NCBI GenBank assembly: GCA_012862575.1
Contig: BLSF01000004.1
Coordinates: 124,001 to 188,000 of the forward strand
DNA: 64,000 nt
Direction of reading: 5' to 3'
DNA from: Parietichytrium sp. I65-24A
Taxonomy: Eukaryota; Sar; Bigyra; Thraustochytrida; Thraustochytriidae
Shown here: positions 1 to 12,428 of the stretch, in pieces
Position numbering within the stretch: position 1 is the first letter of the stretch
Layout of the letters: each line of letters opens with the position of its first letter
Position numbers and translations under genes: made by a program
The notes under the pieces: generated by a model
The model's input: only the letters and a program-made list of their open reading frames with translations
Databases searched by the model: none
What the model was told of the DNA's origin: nothing

Positions 1-112
1 CGTCGCCAAGTCACCAATGCAAAAGTGGACAAGATAAACCAATGTTCAACACTAGCTGGATCGCAGAACCTGGCTCTGCGCATTTCATCCATGTCTGAAT
101 GAAGTTCGAACG

Positions 113-1333
113 TTATGAGTAGGTTTTACGAGCGTGTGCATACCATTTTTTAATGTCAAGGTCATACACATCGCGAGGCAAGACGAGCTTGCGTTGATGG
201 GCGATAAAGAACCTCGAGATGTACCTCGCTTCATCATACCTAATCACGAACCCAGTCACATTTTGGCATCTACGGAGCGGGTCTCTCCTACCAGTTGGTG
301 CTCTAATGTCTCTGCACTTCCCGGGCCGTGAGACACGGAAAATCATGGCCTTCGGCAGCCGACCAACGAGAATCTTGTTGTAGTCCATGCGAAACTTCAA
401 AAAGTTTTCGGCATTCATCTGGTACGTGTTTGCCGACCAGAGGTCACTGGTACGTTTTGTCTCCAACATGTCCACGTAAAGCCGGGAGTATGATTGAGCA
501 GCAACACCATCATTGGCGCATATCGCGTAATGGTCACAATATCCCGTAAAGTCAAGAGCTTCGCAAGGAATCCAGCATCCAACCTTTTTTATTGAGCTCA
601 GCATAGAAACGGGCGTGTGTAGGTTTGGAAACTGAATGTCCATTCGGCCGAAAGCGATGTATTTATACTTCTTCTTTGTGGGCGAGCGTTTCTCGTGCTC
701 CTCTACAAGCCGAGAACAATGGTACAGATCCAAGAGCTGGCAATGCCCGTGGCCCGTGTTGTGGGTTTTCTCCCCCGAAGGAGTATAGAGGCAGCCCAAA
801 ACATTGCCGTAGTCGATGCTGTTCAAGGAAAACAGTTTTTTGAAATACTCCGGGTTCTTCTCGACAAACCACCTGGTAACATCTCCATCTGCAGCCTCGC
901 CGCTGTACGCCCAGGCCGAAGTAGCTAGCTTTAGCATGTTGGTGGCCATCGGAGTCTCCATGTTTGGTGTCACGACGAAGAGGTCTGCGTTCAACTCATC
1001 GAGCACGTTTTTCTTGAGTAGCTCAGTGTGAAACTTCGCTCTTCCGACGCCGCTGCTCAGACCATAGCTGCAATACGCAACATCTCGAGGCTCTTGATTA
1101 CCCAGATCATCACTGATCAGCTCGACACCACTAGAGTCTTCGATTCCCTGATGAAATTGTGGAACTTCTGTGCTCTGCTCTGTCGCTGGTCTCCGCAGAC
1201 GTACAGAGACCAGCCGTACCTCTCCAGCGCCAAGGCCGTCATGTCTTTGATGGAGCAAATAAATTACAACTACAGCAGCCGCGAAAAACGCCGAAACATG
1301 TCTAGACCGCAACTTTCCTCCAAGGGAACCCAT
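113..1333 (-). CDS. type II Golgi membrane protein, putative glycosyltransferase-like
   Basis: The protein is 406 residues from the first in-frame ATG at 1333; the frame stays open upstream but has no ATG. A short basic N-terminus (GGKLRSRH) precedes one hydrophobic segment at about residues 13-28 (FFAAAVVVIYLL). This is the signal-anchor layout of a Golgi type II enzyme. The lumenal part has many Cys and Trp and contains YKYIAFGRMDIQF, an R-x-D pattern typical of nucleotide-sugar-binding transferases. It also has DFTGYCDHYAICAND and NAENFLKFRM, which resemble uncharacterised glycosyltransferase-like domains of fungi and algae. I do not recognise a named family, and donor and acceptor are unknown. 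No intron is needed. The gene stands apart from the glycan cluster at 42-59 kb but may serve the same pathway. Coding status is secure; function is not. Confidence 0.6.
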   Translation of the reverse strand: MGSLGGKLRSRHVSAFFAAAVVVIYLLHQRHDGLGAGEVRLVSVRLRRPATEQSTEVPQFHQGIEDSSGVELISDDLGNQEPRDVAYCSYGLSSGVGRAKFHTELLKKNVLDELNADLFVVTPNMETPMATNMLKLATSAWAYSGEAADGDVTRWFVEKNPEYFKKLFSLNSIDYGNVLGCLYTPSGEKTHNTGHGHCQLLDLYHCSRLVEEHEKRSPTKKKYKYIAFGRMDIQFPNLHTPVSMLSSIKKVGCWIPCEALDFTGYCDHYAICANDGVAAQSYSRLYVDMLETKRTSDLWSANTYQMNAENFLKFRMDYNKILVGRLPKAMIFRVSRPGKCRDIRAPTGRRDPLRRCQNVTGFVIRYDEARYISRFFIAHQRKLVLPRDVYDLDIKKWYAHARKTYS

Positions 1334-3844
1334 TGTTGGTGTTTGAGTCAATCGAGCCCCCGACTCTGGTTTGCACAAGAACGCCAAAAGAGATACTGAG
1401 CGCCTGAATCGAGGGCAAGGCGCCGCTGTAAGCCACGCCTGGTTTCTGGAGGCGCTGCGCCGCTCTACGGAGGTGCGCGGCAAGGTAGGTGCAGCAGCAG
1501 ATGGAAATGATTGTGAACTGGCTGACAACCTCTGCGTACCTCGGGAAAGCTTACGAGCTCGTGTGTTCAGACTGCGAGCTAGGTGTGAGGGAGTATTCTA
1601 AGTTTTTCAGCTGACTGGTTTCCAGGAATGTTAAGAGCAACTGTTCATTTAATTAAACGGCAAGGCAACGGACGAAAAGAATGGGCAACGTTGGTTTGGG
1701 AGATGATGAGGAGAGGGTCAATTTGTATGCAGTTGAATTTAATTCCTCGCAGAATTGCCAGACTTCCTTGCTCGGCCGTTGCCATGCACTCGCTGCTCGT
1801 AACCTGACGCGTAATTTTCAGCCCAAGTATACACGACGTGTCGTCTTGATATGGTCGGATCTCTATACAGTTTGCCTTATTCTTCGCTTATGGTAGTCCG
1901 GATCTCGCTAACGGCCGACCTTTTGGGGCATTTGCGTGTCTAGCACCTGCAAACTTTGATTAACTTAAAGATGACAATCCTTGGCACCTTTCGAACGTTC
2001 AGAGTAGCCCAGGGCAGTGCACACGAGCTGCGTGCTGCAATGTCGAAGTAGTCCTGGTCGAAGACATGGGATACTTCCACATGCATTGCAATGCAATGCA
2101 CGCCAATCACCAAGCAATGCCCTGTCTCTCCTCCAAAGCGTCCCATAATATCCTTCATGGTGTTATTACCTAATTATTCACAACTTGAGCTAGGATCTAC
2201 GTGAAATCAGTGGGACTCTTTTGGTCCCGCAAAGGGTATTCTAGATGACCCTACCCTAAATAACATGGACTATACATTCCTATGGAGATAGGCCTATCAA
2301 TTGTCTAACGTGATAGGCCGATCTATTGCACTTGAAGTTGTCTGTCTGTTCAACTGAACTCACGGTCAGTTGATCACGCCTCTTCTTCACAGTCAGAATT
2401 CAGAATTCAGGTTTTCACATGTCAATTACAGAATTCATTAAAACAGGGCAAAGACCAAGACGGCCTGGCCTGGCACTTTTCCTTCTCACATCTTCTCACA
2501 GAGCAAACTGAACAGTGCGAGTGAGAGCCGGGCCTGAAGTATAGACTGTGCTGGCACGTCCAGTGCCCCGAAACAATCCGACAACTACCAGTGCTATTAA
2601 GCGATATCGCTAACTCCTCTCCTGCGAAACCTCACGAGTACGGCTCCCCAAAATACCTCGAAATCCTTGCGGCCGATTCAGCGTGTCAGACTACCACGCC
2701 ACCTAAGGATAGAGATGACGAGGCTCTGGCGAAGACGACAGTTGTCAGCTGTGGAGATAACTCATATCTCATCACACGATGAGCATTCTCTTTTTACTAA
2801 CGCGACTTTAGGTGCAGAGTGCTCACTCCAAAACTAAATTTGACGCAACTTTTGAGGGAGGGATAAAACTCAAACTCACAGTTCAATGTTTTGACTTGGC
2901 TTCATACTAGATCTTTGTGAGTTGATGTCCATTTTGTGAAAATAAGGTGGTGCGGATTGCGAATTTCATTTTGTTTGTCCTGGGAAATCTGCACGACGTT
3001 GAATGCGATGCACAGACGGGGGCACGATTTCTAATCCGGTTACGTTTTAACTAAGATGCCATGGGGTAAGAGTCTGTGAAAGGAGAGCGAGTCTGGCTTC
3101 TCATTTGTGAAGCATGTCAGTCAGCGTAACCTATTCCACAAAAACTATGCTTCGGTGCCAGTACTAGAAATCGTTGAACTTCATGTGGAGAACCAGGGCC
3201 CTCCAACTAATACTCTACGATCAGGCGTTTTGAGCTGAATTGAGTTTTTAAAAAGCTGAGCAATCTTGCCGCCTTTTTCGAGCTTTGCAGCAGAGCAGAA
3301 CGGCCCCAAGATACAACGGCTACAAATGATGAAATATTCAGTTCAACTTTTTACAAGTCGCCGACGTAACAGGAAGTACAATAGAGAACTCACAAAACGC
3401 GGCAATCTTTTGCGTGCTTATTGATCAAAGAAGACCAGACGTGCAGATGCTGACTTTTGGAAATTAACTTTGCAACAAATTCACAGTGTCCATCACAAGA
3501 ACTGAACTTTTCTCACTTCACTTGGCGGATACATCAACATTTCGAACCAGTCAAAACTCAGGTCTTGCTTCTGAGGACAGTTCAGCCTCCGAGGAGTAGA
3601 GAATGAGCTCGCAGTGTCGGCCTAAGGTGTTGACTCCTCGACAGCGTCATCGGCGGCGAGGACGTGGTGCTCTAGCTTTCATGACCGCAAAATCTCACAT
3701 CCCTACACTCAAGTTAACTCGTACCGTATACGGGCTGACCCAAAAAAAACACCGCGGATACTTTGTCTATATTCGTCTGCTAAGCGTCCCTCTCGCACCA
3801 AGCAGCGAGATAAATACCATCCATAAATCCTTGCAACTCGGGAC

Positions 3845-4830
3845 ATTTTAAAAAGGTTTTGGTACAAGTTTGCAGAGCAATGCACCAGTGATAAGTTTGC
3901 TCTTCAAGCCCTGCACTATGGCGATGTTGAGGTGATTCTTGAGAGACCGCTCGAAATGAGAAACAGGGAGAGCGTTGGGAAGTGGCAACCACGAATTTTA
4001 CGGGCAGAATTGCGAGAGCTCTCGCCAGCGAAATTAGAGACCCATACATAAATGAATCTTGGACTGAGACTGTCATTTCCGTGCTTGGACTTGAATGGAA
4101 AACCAAGTGAAGAACGCTTTGCCCAGGCAATTTACGCTGGGATAATTTTTCTGCAATACTAGGGATGGGTGGTTATTCTTGGAACTTGAAATGCCTAGAA
4201 TGCAACGTTCATCGTGCGAAGGCAAAACCACCTGCGCCACCGAGGCAGATTGCATTGAAATTCCAAGGCTTGAAGGAAGAGGTAAATTTTTCATCATACT
4301 TGTTTGCAATCATGGACAAACGCAGTCCAGAGTCAGCAGCACCCTTGTGCTCGGACACGCTCAAATTTCAAGCTCTTAATGGTGCTTGTGCAACCGCATA
4401 GAGCTTCATTTTGCCTCCCCAGACATCTGGAACCAAGACGACACAAGCTTGGTAATTCAAGCAGTCATGCTAATGTGCCAGGTAATTAAATCACATATGA
4501 CCTTTGAGCTGTGGAATGTCTGCGCAGATCTATTGCCCCTCTCCACAATGACAGAACTCAGTCGACGCAATGATAAAGCTCTCAACGAGACAAGTCTTTG
4601 TCCCGGACGGAAGCGACATTTGTCCATCTGCTTCGTGCAGGGTGCACTCATGGGGTCCTGTGGTATCTTTGATGTGGCATCAGCATCCATTCTACACTTC
4701 TTTAAAAAAAAAGTTCAGAATTCAGACCTTATCCATGGCAAATGCTTGACACACTACATCATAAGTGTAGAAATTAATTGCCTTGATGGAGATTATGATG
4801 ATATAAAAAGGCTTGCTTAATCGGTTTGTA
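3845..4830 (+). pseudogene. possible decayed gene fragments, unidentified
   Basis: Several plus-strand stretches read like former coding sequence in different frames. One begins FWYKFAEQCTSDKFALQALH and runs about 60 codons to a stop near 4050. Another in a different frame reads DPYINESWTETVISVLGLEW. A third from about 4386 covers roughly 140 codons rich in Cys and hydrophobic residues. No single frame joins them, and no consistent GT-AG introns were found that would. The first stretch is faintly reminiscent of a NADAR/YbiA-type fold, but this is too weak to assign. It may instead be chance open frame. Confidence 0.2.
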
Positions 4831-6949
4831 TTGTTTGTGAGCTGGAAACCACACTTCCAATGATACCCTTCCAAGAGAGGTGTTGGGAACTTTTGAAAAG
4901 ATCTCCCGCAAGGTAGCTCCAATGAGTTTCTCTTTCTCCAATACATTTTAACTTGTACCAGCGGTTATGCGATGCTGGGGGGTTGGAACTCGTGCAGTCC
5001 CGAGAGAAAAATGGCAAATGAATTTGTGCTGAAGTGCTAGTATGAGATGTATTTCCGCGTCCGCCCCATGCGCATGCCCCCCTTACATTTAAATTAAAAG
5101 GTTAATCCTTGGTTCCTTTTACCCAAGGTGAAGTTTCCGTTCAAGTCCAGCAAAGAAAAGCACCCCTTTCTCATCCCCTCACGGATTAAATGAGTTCTAA
5201 CCGTAATAAGCATTTGTTCTTTTTAACAGCACCAGCGATCCTTGAGTTGACAGTGAATACTGAATCACCTTCCTTGAAGGCCCTCAAGAGAATGGCTCTT
5301 TTCCCATCTTTGACATCGAGTGTAAAGCTGACTGCTGCATTTCTATCGCTTCTGCAGTCGTGAAACCTGAGAGACTGCTTTACAGGAATTGCGGGAAGGC
5401 TCGGTCGTTATTGGAAGAAGTTGTCTTGCCCGTTGCAGTTGTCGATTACTAGGAACAATGATCGAGAGTAAACCCATTATTCGCCGGGCGGTATCTCCGA
5501 CCAACAATTCCCCAGGCGGTATCTCCGGTAATGATTGCCGCTTCTGTGGCTAGTAGATGTAGATGAATGTAACTGCCAGCCAAGCAGCTTTGTCAAATTG
5601 AGTAACAAGGACTGTCGCGACGACTGGGTAAATACTCGACTGATTGAGGAAACAATCAGAAAGGTGCTGATAATGACTGCGAGATGTTGGCAGTGTTGGG
5701 AGATACATCCATTCATCAGGCGTCCACGTCTCTAAAGTGTGGTACTAGGCAAATACAGTGGCAGACTGGAGCTTGGAAGATGTCTGAAACTTTTGGACAG
5801 CGAAACCAGCTCAGACTCATCTAAACTGCCACGTAGCGAGCCAGCTCTGGCCTTGACGACATGTTTATGCGCTTTTCAGATGATTTGATGTTTTATATAA
5901 AACAGAAAAGAAATCCTAAGACCCTGCAATCAAGGGCAGGTTCCAGCGATAGCTCACGACTGTTATTCGTTGACTTTTTCAGTCAATTCGGAATGGCTTT
6001 AATCCTGTTTTAAAGTTTTGCTATCTGCATCTTTTACCCTTTCATTGCTTACGACAATCAGCAATGAGGTTTCTTGCAATCTTTTTCGAGACTGTCCAAG
6101 TGAAAATATACGCAGATACAACTTACTAGCAATAAAACTAGTGGAGCGAATTTCTTTTGGTGGGGACAGAACTTCTGAGCCGTCAGGGAGGTCCACAAGA
6201 TCTGTTGCACTTTTTTGTGCTGAGCAAATCTCTTCCTAACGGTCCACATCTATCGTCTACAGTGACGCGAGGCTTTTCCAGAGTGAGCAAGCACCACGTG
6301 GGCACACTTGCGAACTTTCTCTCTTATCAGTTTTGGTGCAGAAGCCTTAGCTTCTATAGCTTCCTGGAGGGACAAAGCGTGTGCAGAATGTACTTTCAGA
6401 CTTGTGGCAAAGGTTTACATTTCTGGTGGAAAAGGGCAAGTTACCTTCAAGTACATGTACAAGAAAGACCGGCATCGGGCTTTTACACAAAACGAGAGGA
6501 GACATGGGAGCTGGTAGAAGGAGCGGAGCTCGGGAATGAGCTTTGTAATTTTATTTGTGGTCTCACACACAGATCTAACAAATATGCCTGAGAGTAGCTT
6601 CATGAGTGTTGGAGATCAACGTCTTTCAGCCTTCAAACAAGATATAAAGAAATACCGGATGTGAAGCAAACTAGTTCAGGCCTCAAAGTCAGTGAGAGCA
6701 AAATAGCTTTTCGCTGGTCCAAAGTTCGGCTCTTTGTACCCTCAGACCTTCCGAATTTTACTCGTTTAAAACCCGGACTACTATCTCATCGGTGTCGTTG
6801 CATACCGGAGAGGCTAGTGATCTTCGCTGTTGTCCTTGCAAAAATGTCACTACTTGACCAAAACTCAAACAACCGTTCACACAACACAAAGATCATCAGC
6901 TGTGCAAGTTCCAACTTCGTCCCGTTTTCGTAGACAATCAGAATTACCA

Positions 6950-6985
6950 ATCCATCCTATCCATCCCATCCATCTTATCCATTCT
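6950..6985. repeat. (TCCATCCTA)n-like degenerate simple repeat
   Basis: Four imperfect copies of an approximately 9-10 bp unit built on CCATC. It lies in the gene-poor interval and has no visible coding role. Confidence 0.6.
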
Positions 6986-8575
6986 TCAATCGTCCGCCTG
7001 TTCCGCCTATAAGCGTTGCTACCGATCGCCTAATCGCTCTTTTTCGAGCCGCTCTTATATCTGCACATTGCACACTCTTACCAACCGGTCTTTTGGTGGG
7101 CCAAATTAGGGTCCTACCGCTTCTCGCTATGAGAGGGTAATACACAAGTCGTTAAACTCCGCCGCGGCGACAGAGGAAAGCAATTAAAAGCAAGCTGCTC
7201 TCATGAGCACGATCGACAGAGCGAGATCTTCTTAATTGGAAATAATTCGAAAGCTGGCGTGCTGTGTAAAGCATGGCGGCGACGTCAGTGAGAGCTGGAT
7301 GTGCTGGATAGACCAATGCCAATGAATTCTCTCGATTCACAATGAAGCCATCATGGATTGCTTAGAAGCTAGGAGATATCGAAAATTATCAAGATTCTTC
7401 GGTCAGAAAACCTGTGGGAAAATCAACTCATCATCCAGATGTCATTGACTGTGAGTTGACTGGTCTACTCGCTAGTACAAGGGGATTTCGACTGGAAGCT
7501 AGGAGATGACAGAAGATGTCAAGAGCCATCGGTTGGAGAACCTGTGGGAAAGATCAATCCATCTTCCGCTCCCAGGTAACTTGCTGAGCGAGTAGCGAAC
7601 TATCTTCATTGCGCTCCCGATCCACGCCGGCACCCGAAATTTGTCGTAGGTTCCCAACACTGCTGACGAGATTGCATTCAATGCTTGGCCAGACAGTGGA
7701 GCTACTCACTGCTCACTACTCACGACTCACAGTCCGAAGTGTACAAACACAGAAATGGACACAGAGTGAGGCAAGTGAAAAATCATACTACGGTATTAGT
7801 GCACGTGTGAGTCAGCACCAGGCTGGCGTTGGCTGTGTGAAACCTTCTCCTTCTGAACTGAACTCTGAACTCATGACGATAGGAGGCGTTGGATGGATCC
7901 AATGTGTACTGCATGGGTACCTTTCATTAGTGCTTTGACTCGGTTTGAATGATTGCAACATTGGATATGACGTCGTAAGGCCGCGGTGCCTTGAGCTACA
8001 GAAGGAAGCACACGCTTTCTACGTTGAAAGTGTTGAAAGCAAGGAAAGACGACGCATTAAGAAACGGCAGTAGTCTGGTATAGAGGGGAGTTCAGTTCGC
8101 AGCGGAAGTTGCGCGAGGGATCATGTGCTGTGCTTTTCTGGGAAAGCAACACCACGGGCAGCAGCTTGACCCCACACCAATCAAGCTTTGAAAGACCAAC
8201 CGTGCACTGAGTGTGCTTTGTAAGATAGCTTGTGTGTCCAGCTGGAGCTGCAGAGGAGTCGACAGTTTCAATTAAGGCTGGTCGGTCCTACTACTGCGAG
8301 GGTTCAGACAGGCCTTACAGTGTGGTGCGTATCCCCACTTAGATGTCGACCTCTCTCAAATTTAGCGGGATGTGGTAGCTTGTCCAGCCTTCCTCTCAGC
8401 TGAGCAATACAAAGCAAGGTATAAGATAAGTACATGGCTTTGACTGTGGTTGGGTCACTCATGTATTTCAGGAAGAAAGGTTCGGGTTAAATGTCTGACG
8501 TTCAGTTCCCTTTCACAGCAAACCACACAACTCACCATTTCGAGCAACAGCGCAATTTATCAGAGGCTACCCGAA

Positions 8576-9445
8576 ATGAGGCACCATTGCGAAAGTCGCG
8601 AAGCTACCATGAACGAAACCCGTGCGCTGGCGAGCGGCAAGTGGAGCACAGTAAGCTTGGCGGATGACGACGAGTTTGGCAGAGTTGCACTGAAAAATAT
8701 CTCACACAAATCCGAGGAGGGCGCCAAGTGCGCAGAAAACGAGATCGCTGTCTTGCGCGCATGTGCGAATGGTTCGCTCTTCATCGTGCAAGCTTACTTC
8801 TTCGAGGTTTTTGAGCACGAATCTGTGATCGCTATTGAATATTGCAAGCAAGGAGACCTGTTTGACTACATGCAGAATGTCGACTTCAGCTATCAGTCAG
8901 CTGTCTTGTGCTTGGCCGAGCTTGGGCTTGCGCTTGATTATTTGCACACAGTTGGAGTGATTCACGAGGACATCAAGCCAGAAAATGTTGGCATCACCGC
9001 GGGAGGGCACATTCGACTTTTGGACTTTGGAGTGTCGTGCGATGTGTCCATCGAACGGAACAACATGATTCTCTGCTCCAGCGGAACAGTTTGCTACGCA
9101 TCTCCAGAGAAACTTTTTCACACGGAACACTCCTTTGAGGCTGACTGGTGGTCTTTTGGTGTTCTCGCGTTTGAACTGCTGTTTGGATGCATGCCATGGA
9201 CCGCACACAAGGACAGTGAAATTGTGTCTCAGATATGTACTGTTCCAATTTTGGACTTTCTCCCCGAAGATGTTTGCGGAGATGAAGCAGCCATTCATTT
9301 GATCGCTAACTTGTGCGAGCTGGACATCAGCAAGCGACTGGGTGCTGTTGGCGGGTTTGCATCCATTCAATCTCACCCTTTCTTTGCTGAGGTAGACTTT
9401 AACCTGGTCGCTGCAGGAAAGTGCCCCCCTTTTGCCCTGAGATGA
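8576..9445 (+). CDS. small serine/threonine protein kinase (catalytic domain only)
   Basis: The protein is 289 residues from ATG 8576; a second in-frame ATG lies at 8609. The upstream frame has no ATG. A eukaryotic protein kinase fold fills nearly the whole protein. The Gly-rich loop is weak (LASGKWSTVSLA, about 18-29). VALK supplies K40. Glutamates for helix C lie near 54-56. The catalytic loop is HEDIKPEN at 130-137 with D132. DFG starts at D150, SPE replaces APE in the activation segment, and DWWSFGVLAFELL is subdomain IX. The C-terminus HPFF recalls AGC/CAMK kinases. HRD has become HED, so the protein is a non-RD kinase with an acidic residue in place of Arg, and the usual activation-loop phosphate contact is absent. 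The essential Lys and both Asp remain, so catalysis is possible. There is no regulatory domain. The substrate is unknown. Confidence 0.85.
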   Translation: MRHHCESREATMNETRALASGKWSTVSLADDDEFGRVALKNISHKSEEGAKCAENEIAVLRACANGSLFIVQAYFFEVFEHESVIAIEYCKQGDLFDYMQNVDFSYQSAVLCLAELGLALDYLHTVGVIHEDIKPENVGITAGGHIRLLDFGVSCDVSIERNNMILCSSGTVCYASPEKLFHTEHSFEADWWSFGVLAFELLFGCMPWTAHKDSEIVSQICTVPILDFLPEDVCGDEAAIHLIANLCELDISKRLGAVGGFASIQSHPFFAEVDFNLVAAGKCPPFALR

Positions 9446-10065
9446 GAACAATAACTCTCTCCCATACACAATCACAATACTGCCTGTACGCTTTTGCGCG
9501 TTGAGTTTCAGCACTTCCAAGGGTATTTTTGTTACTCTCAGCCCTGGATGTACGTTGCTTGAGCTCCGCCATTTCATTTTTGCAACTTTGACTACTTTAA
9601 TAAATTAATCCAATACAATTATTTCTCCTGCAACTGACACTCTCACTTTTAACACTTGTGCGTTTCGTCTGGCTAATCGCCGATGAAATAGCCGGTTCCA
9701 GAGTCGGATGGCTCCCTCCCGAGCGAACTGTGGATTCCCTGCAATAAACGCTGTTCAGAATTCTCCCTATCCAGGCACGAAGAAGTCTAGCTAGTAACAC
9801 GGTAAATAGGCCACACATCAAACGCTTTGTCAAGGACCGACACGATACACATCATTTCCTGCGAGATGGCTCGCGAAATGCTGTCTCGTTTGGGAGTTGT
9901 CGGTGTGATATGACTCTGGCGTCTTGCGGCAACTCTTTTTGAATATGAGAACCCTTTTTCATGTTCCCTTCTGCAGTTCCGATTTCCCTGTACACGAAAG
10001 ATCTCAATCATAAGATGGGAAATAAGAGAAAAGAGAAAAGAAAGCTTAACAAACTTTTATGCCCT
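9446..10065. other. intergenic, nothing recognised
   Basis: This 620-bp convergent spacer lies between the kinase stop and the end of the ABC transporter gene. It has A/T-rich stretches and no convincing gene or repeat. Confidence 0.5.
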
Positions 10066-12251
10066 TTACCATGCACTATCCGCATTCTCGTTATGCATTT
10101 TGTACAAACGAGCAAAAACCCCGTCTTTCTTCGCCAGAAGCTCGGCAAAACTCCCGCGTTCAACGAGCTTGCCCTTACTCATGACACAAATCAAGTCTGC
10201 GTTCTGAATTGTTGTTAGGCGATGAGCGATAATGATGGTCGTCCGCTCTTTGACAGTCATCAATTTGTCCAGCGCCTCCTGTACAATTCGCTCGCTCTCG
10301 TTGTCCAGAGCGCTGGTGCTCTCGTCAAGAATGAGGACCTTGGGGTCCCGCAAGATGATTCGAGCAATAGCAATCTGCCCAGGATCATGTCAGTTGTGTG
10401 GCTAGAAGGGCAGGCAAAATATGGTCACAAAACACTTACTCGTTGTCGCTGGCCACCGCTCAGCAGAGCACCTCGCTCGCCCAAAGTTGTTGCGTATCCG
10501 TCTGGAAGCTCAGATATGAATTTATGAGCGTTCGCAGCTCTTGCAGCTTCGACCACTTCTTCCATGGTCGCTGAGGGTTTGCCGTATCGGATATTATCAA
10601 GAATAGTCGTACCGAACAGGACTGGCTCCTGGCTCACGACGCCGACAGCCTCGTGCAATGAGACCGGGTCGATGTCGCGCAAATCAACGCCGTCGACAGT
10701 GATTCCACCCTTGGTGACATCGTAGTGTCTGATCAAGAGGTTCGCGCAGGTGCTTTTGCCGGACCCGCTTTGGCCGACCAGAGCGACCACCTTGCCTCTA
10801 CCAATGTCGAGGCTGAAATCTTGGAGGACATTGACTTCTGGCCGGCTGGGGTATGCGAAGTCCACGCCATTGAAGGAGACATCCCCGGCTACGTTTAGTA
10901 GCTGCAAGCCCATTCCGCCGTTCGCCGTGTTCACCACGGGCACGTCCTTGATCGCATCGAATACATGCTCTGCGCTTCTGAATGCCTTCGTGAGCTGCGC
11001 GCTCGTGACGCTCAAGCGCGCCATGGAACGCTCGAGTATCTGCACCTGAGTGACCACAGCAGCGATACCACCGCGAGTTAGCTCCCCTTGGCTGACGAGG
11101 AAGCCGCCGTAGCCGCAGATCAAGAGAGTGATGAGGTTCACTCCGAGGTACAGCGCCGAGTAGAAGCCGCCCGCCGTGAGCGCCATCGCCCTCTTGAGTT
11201 CCGAGACCTTGGTGAGCTCTTCCCCGTACCTCGCCAGCTCCCTGTCCTCTGCGTTGAACACGCGCACGGTGTGAATGGCGCCGAAGGTTTCCGCGGCGAT
11301 GCCAGTTGCCCTGGACGCAGCCTTCCTTATCTTGTCAGAGAGCCCACGAAGCATCGCCCCAAGCCCGTGAGCAGCAGCCGCCATTACTGGCAGAACGCAG
11401 AGCACAGCCGCCGCCATCTTGGGCGACGCCACGTAGAGAAAGTACCCTCCACTCGCCATCGCCGTGACGCCCTCCACGCCGCGCGAAAACGCCGCTCTCA
11501 CAGCAGTTTGCAGGTCGCCCACGTCCTCGCTGAGTTGGTGTGCGAGCTCCCCTGCTTTGCGCCTGTCAAACTTGGCGATGTCCTGCCTCAGCACTGCGCC
11601 GTAGAACGCCACCCTCAGCCTGCGTCCCAGCTCCGTCGTCGCCACTGCCAAGGCGAACGACGACGCAAACGACAGCGCAGCCTGCGCCGCCATCAGCGCT
11701 AGCAGCTTGTTCAACGGCTCCACCAGTGCTTCAAACGAGTCCCGTCCCATGCGGTCGAACAGCTCGCCTATCGCGCGCCCTTGTGCTGCGCCCGCCATTG
11801 ACGCCAGCGCCGACGCCAGCGCAGCCACCAGGTAATACAACTTGTCCTGCGCCATCAGGCCCAGCAGCAGCGCCCACTTGTCCCTATCGCTCGCCTTGCC
11901 CTTGCCCTTGCCCTTCTCTTCCGCCGGCTCCACTCTCTCTTCCGCCGGCTTTGCGCGGACGCTCAGCGCCGGGCTCAGGTCCGCGCCCACCGACTTGAGC
12001 TCCGCGCGGACACTTTGGTCGCACTTTGCGATGCCCCCGGCAGCGCCGAGGACCGTCAACGACAACGCCACGCCGCCGCTCACCAGTCGGCTGCTCCCCG
12101 CAGCAGGGATCATGCTGCGCGCTATAGATGTCCCCGCGTACTGACGCGAGGACAGCGTCGAACGCTGCGCTGCGAGGACATGCCGCCGCGCTGCGGGGAC
12201 CCTTGCGAGACCCGCCCCGCACCAGGCGGAGCGCCGCCACAGCACCAGCAT
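10066..12251 (-). CDS. mitochondrial-type ABC half-transporter (ABCB/TAP-like), two exons
   Basis: The protein is about 706 residues: exon 1 12251-10440 (604 codons) and exon 2 10374-10066. A 65-bp intron (10439-10375, GTAAGT...GGGCAG) joins LSGGQRQR to [12 protein letters not shown] in frame. The start is the first ATG of the frame. The N-terminus has many Arg and no acids over about 45 residues and ends near RQYAGTS, as in a mitochondrial presequence. The ABC transmembrane domain spans about 125-420. The single nucleotide-binding domain has Walker [10 protein letters not shown] (about 495), signature LSGGQ (about 599), Walker B VLILDEST (about 620), a D-loop SALD and H-loop AHRL. One membrane domain plus one NBD means a half-transporter working as a dimer. 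The presequence suggests the inner mitochondrial membrane, like ABCB8/ABCB10/MDL1. Cargo is unknown. A plastid or secretory location is less likely. Confidence 0.88.
10375..10439 (-). other. intron in the ABC transporter gene (65 bp)
   Basis: Read on the minus strand it begins GTAAGT and ends GGGCAG. Removing it restores the ABC signature region between LSGGQRQR and IAIAR in phase 0. It splits the nucleotide-binding domain just after the signature motif. Confidence 0.9.
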
Positions 12252-12264
12252 CCCACCCTCCAAA

Positions 12265-12310
12265 CCACACCACACCACACCACACCACACCACAGCACAG
12301 CACAGCACAG
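12265..12310. repeat. (CCACA)n microsatellite passing into (CAGCA)n
   Basis: Seven or more tandem pentamers lie immediately upstream of the ABC transporter ATG. Confidence 0.9.
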
Positions 12311-12402
12311 CAAGCGAAAGACGAAAGACGACAGGTACCTGTGGGGCTCCAACGAGACACGTGCGCGACGCGGACCTGCCAGGTGTGGGGAGTGTCCGCG
12401 CA

Positions 12403-12428
12403 CGAGAGAGAGAGAGAGAGAGAGAGAC
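12403..12428. repeat. (GA)n microsatellite
   Basis: About 12 tandem GA units in the divergent promoter region. A longer imperfect GA/GAAA tract follows at about 12560-12615. Confidence 0.9.

Larger units (their letters stand above)
1334..8575. other. gene-poor interval of about 7.2 kb
   Basis: No intact gene is convincing here on either strand. Open frames are short, lack domain motifs and have random-looking composition. Between about 3.85 and 6.9 kb the plus strand has short stretches with coding-like composition broken by stops and frame changes (see the separate entry). A degenerate TCCATCCCA/TCCATCTTA simple repeat lies at about 6950-6985, and a double EcoRI-like palindrome (CAGAATTCAGAATTCAG) at about 2394-2411. 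No tRNA or snRNA was recognised. Confidence 0.5.
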
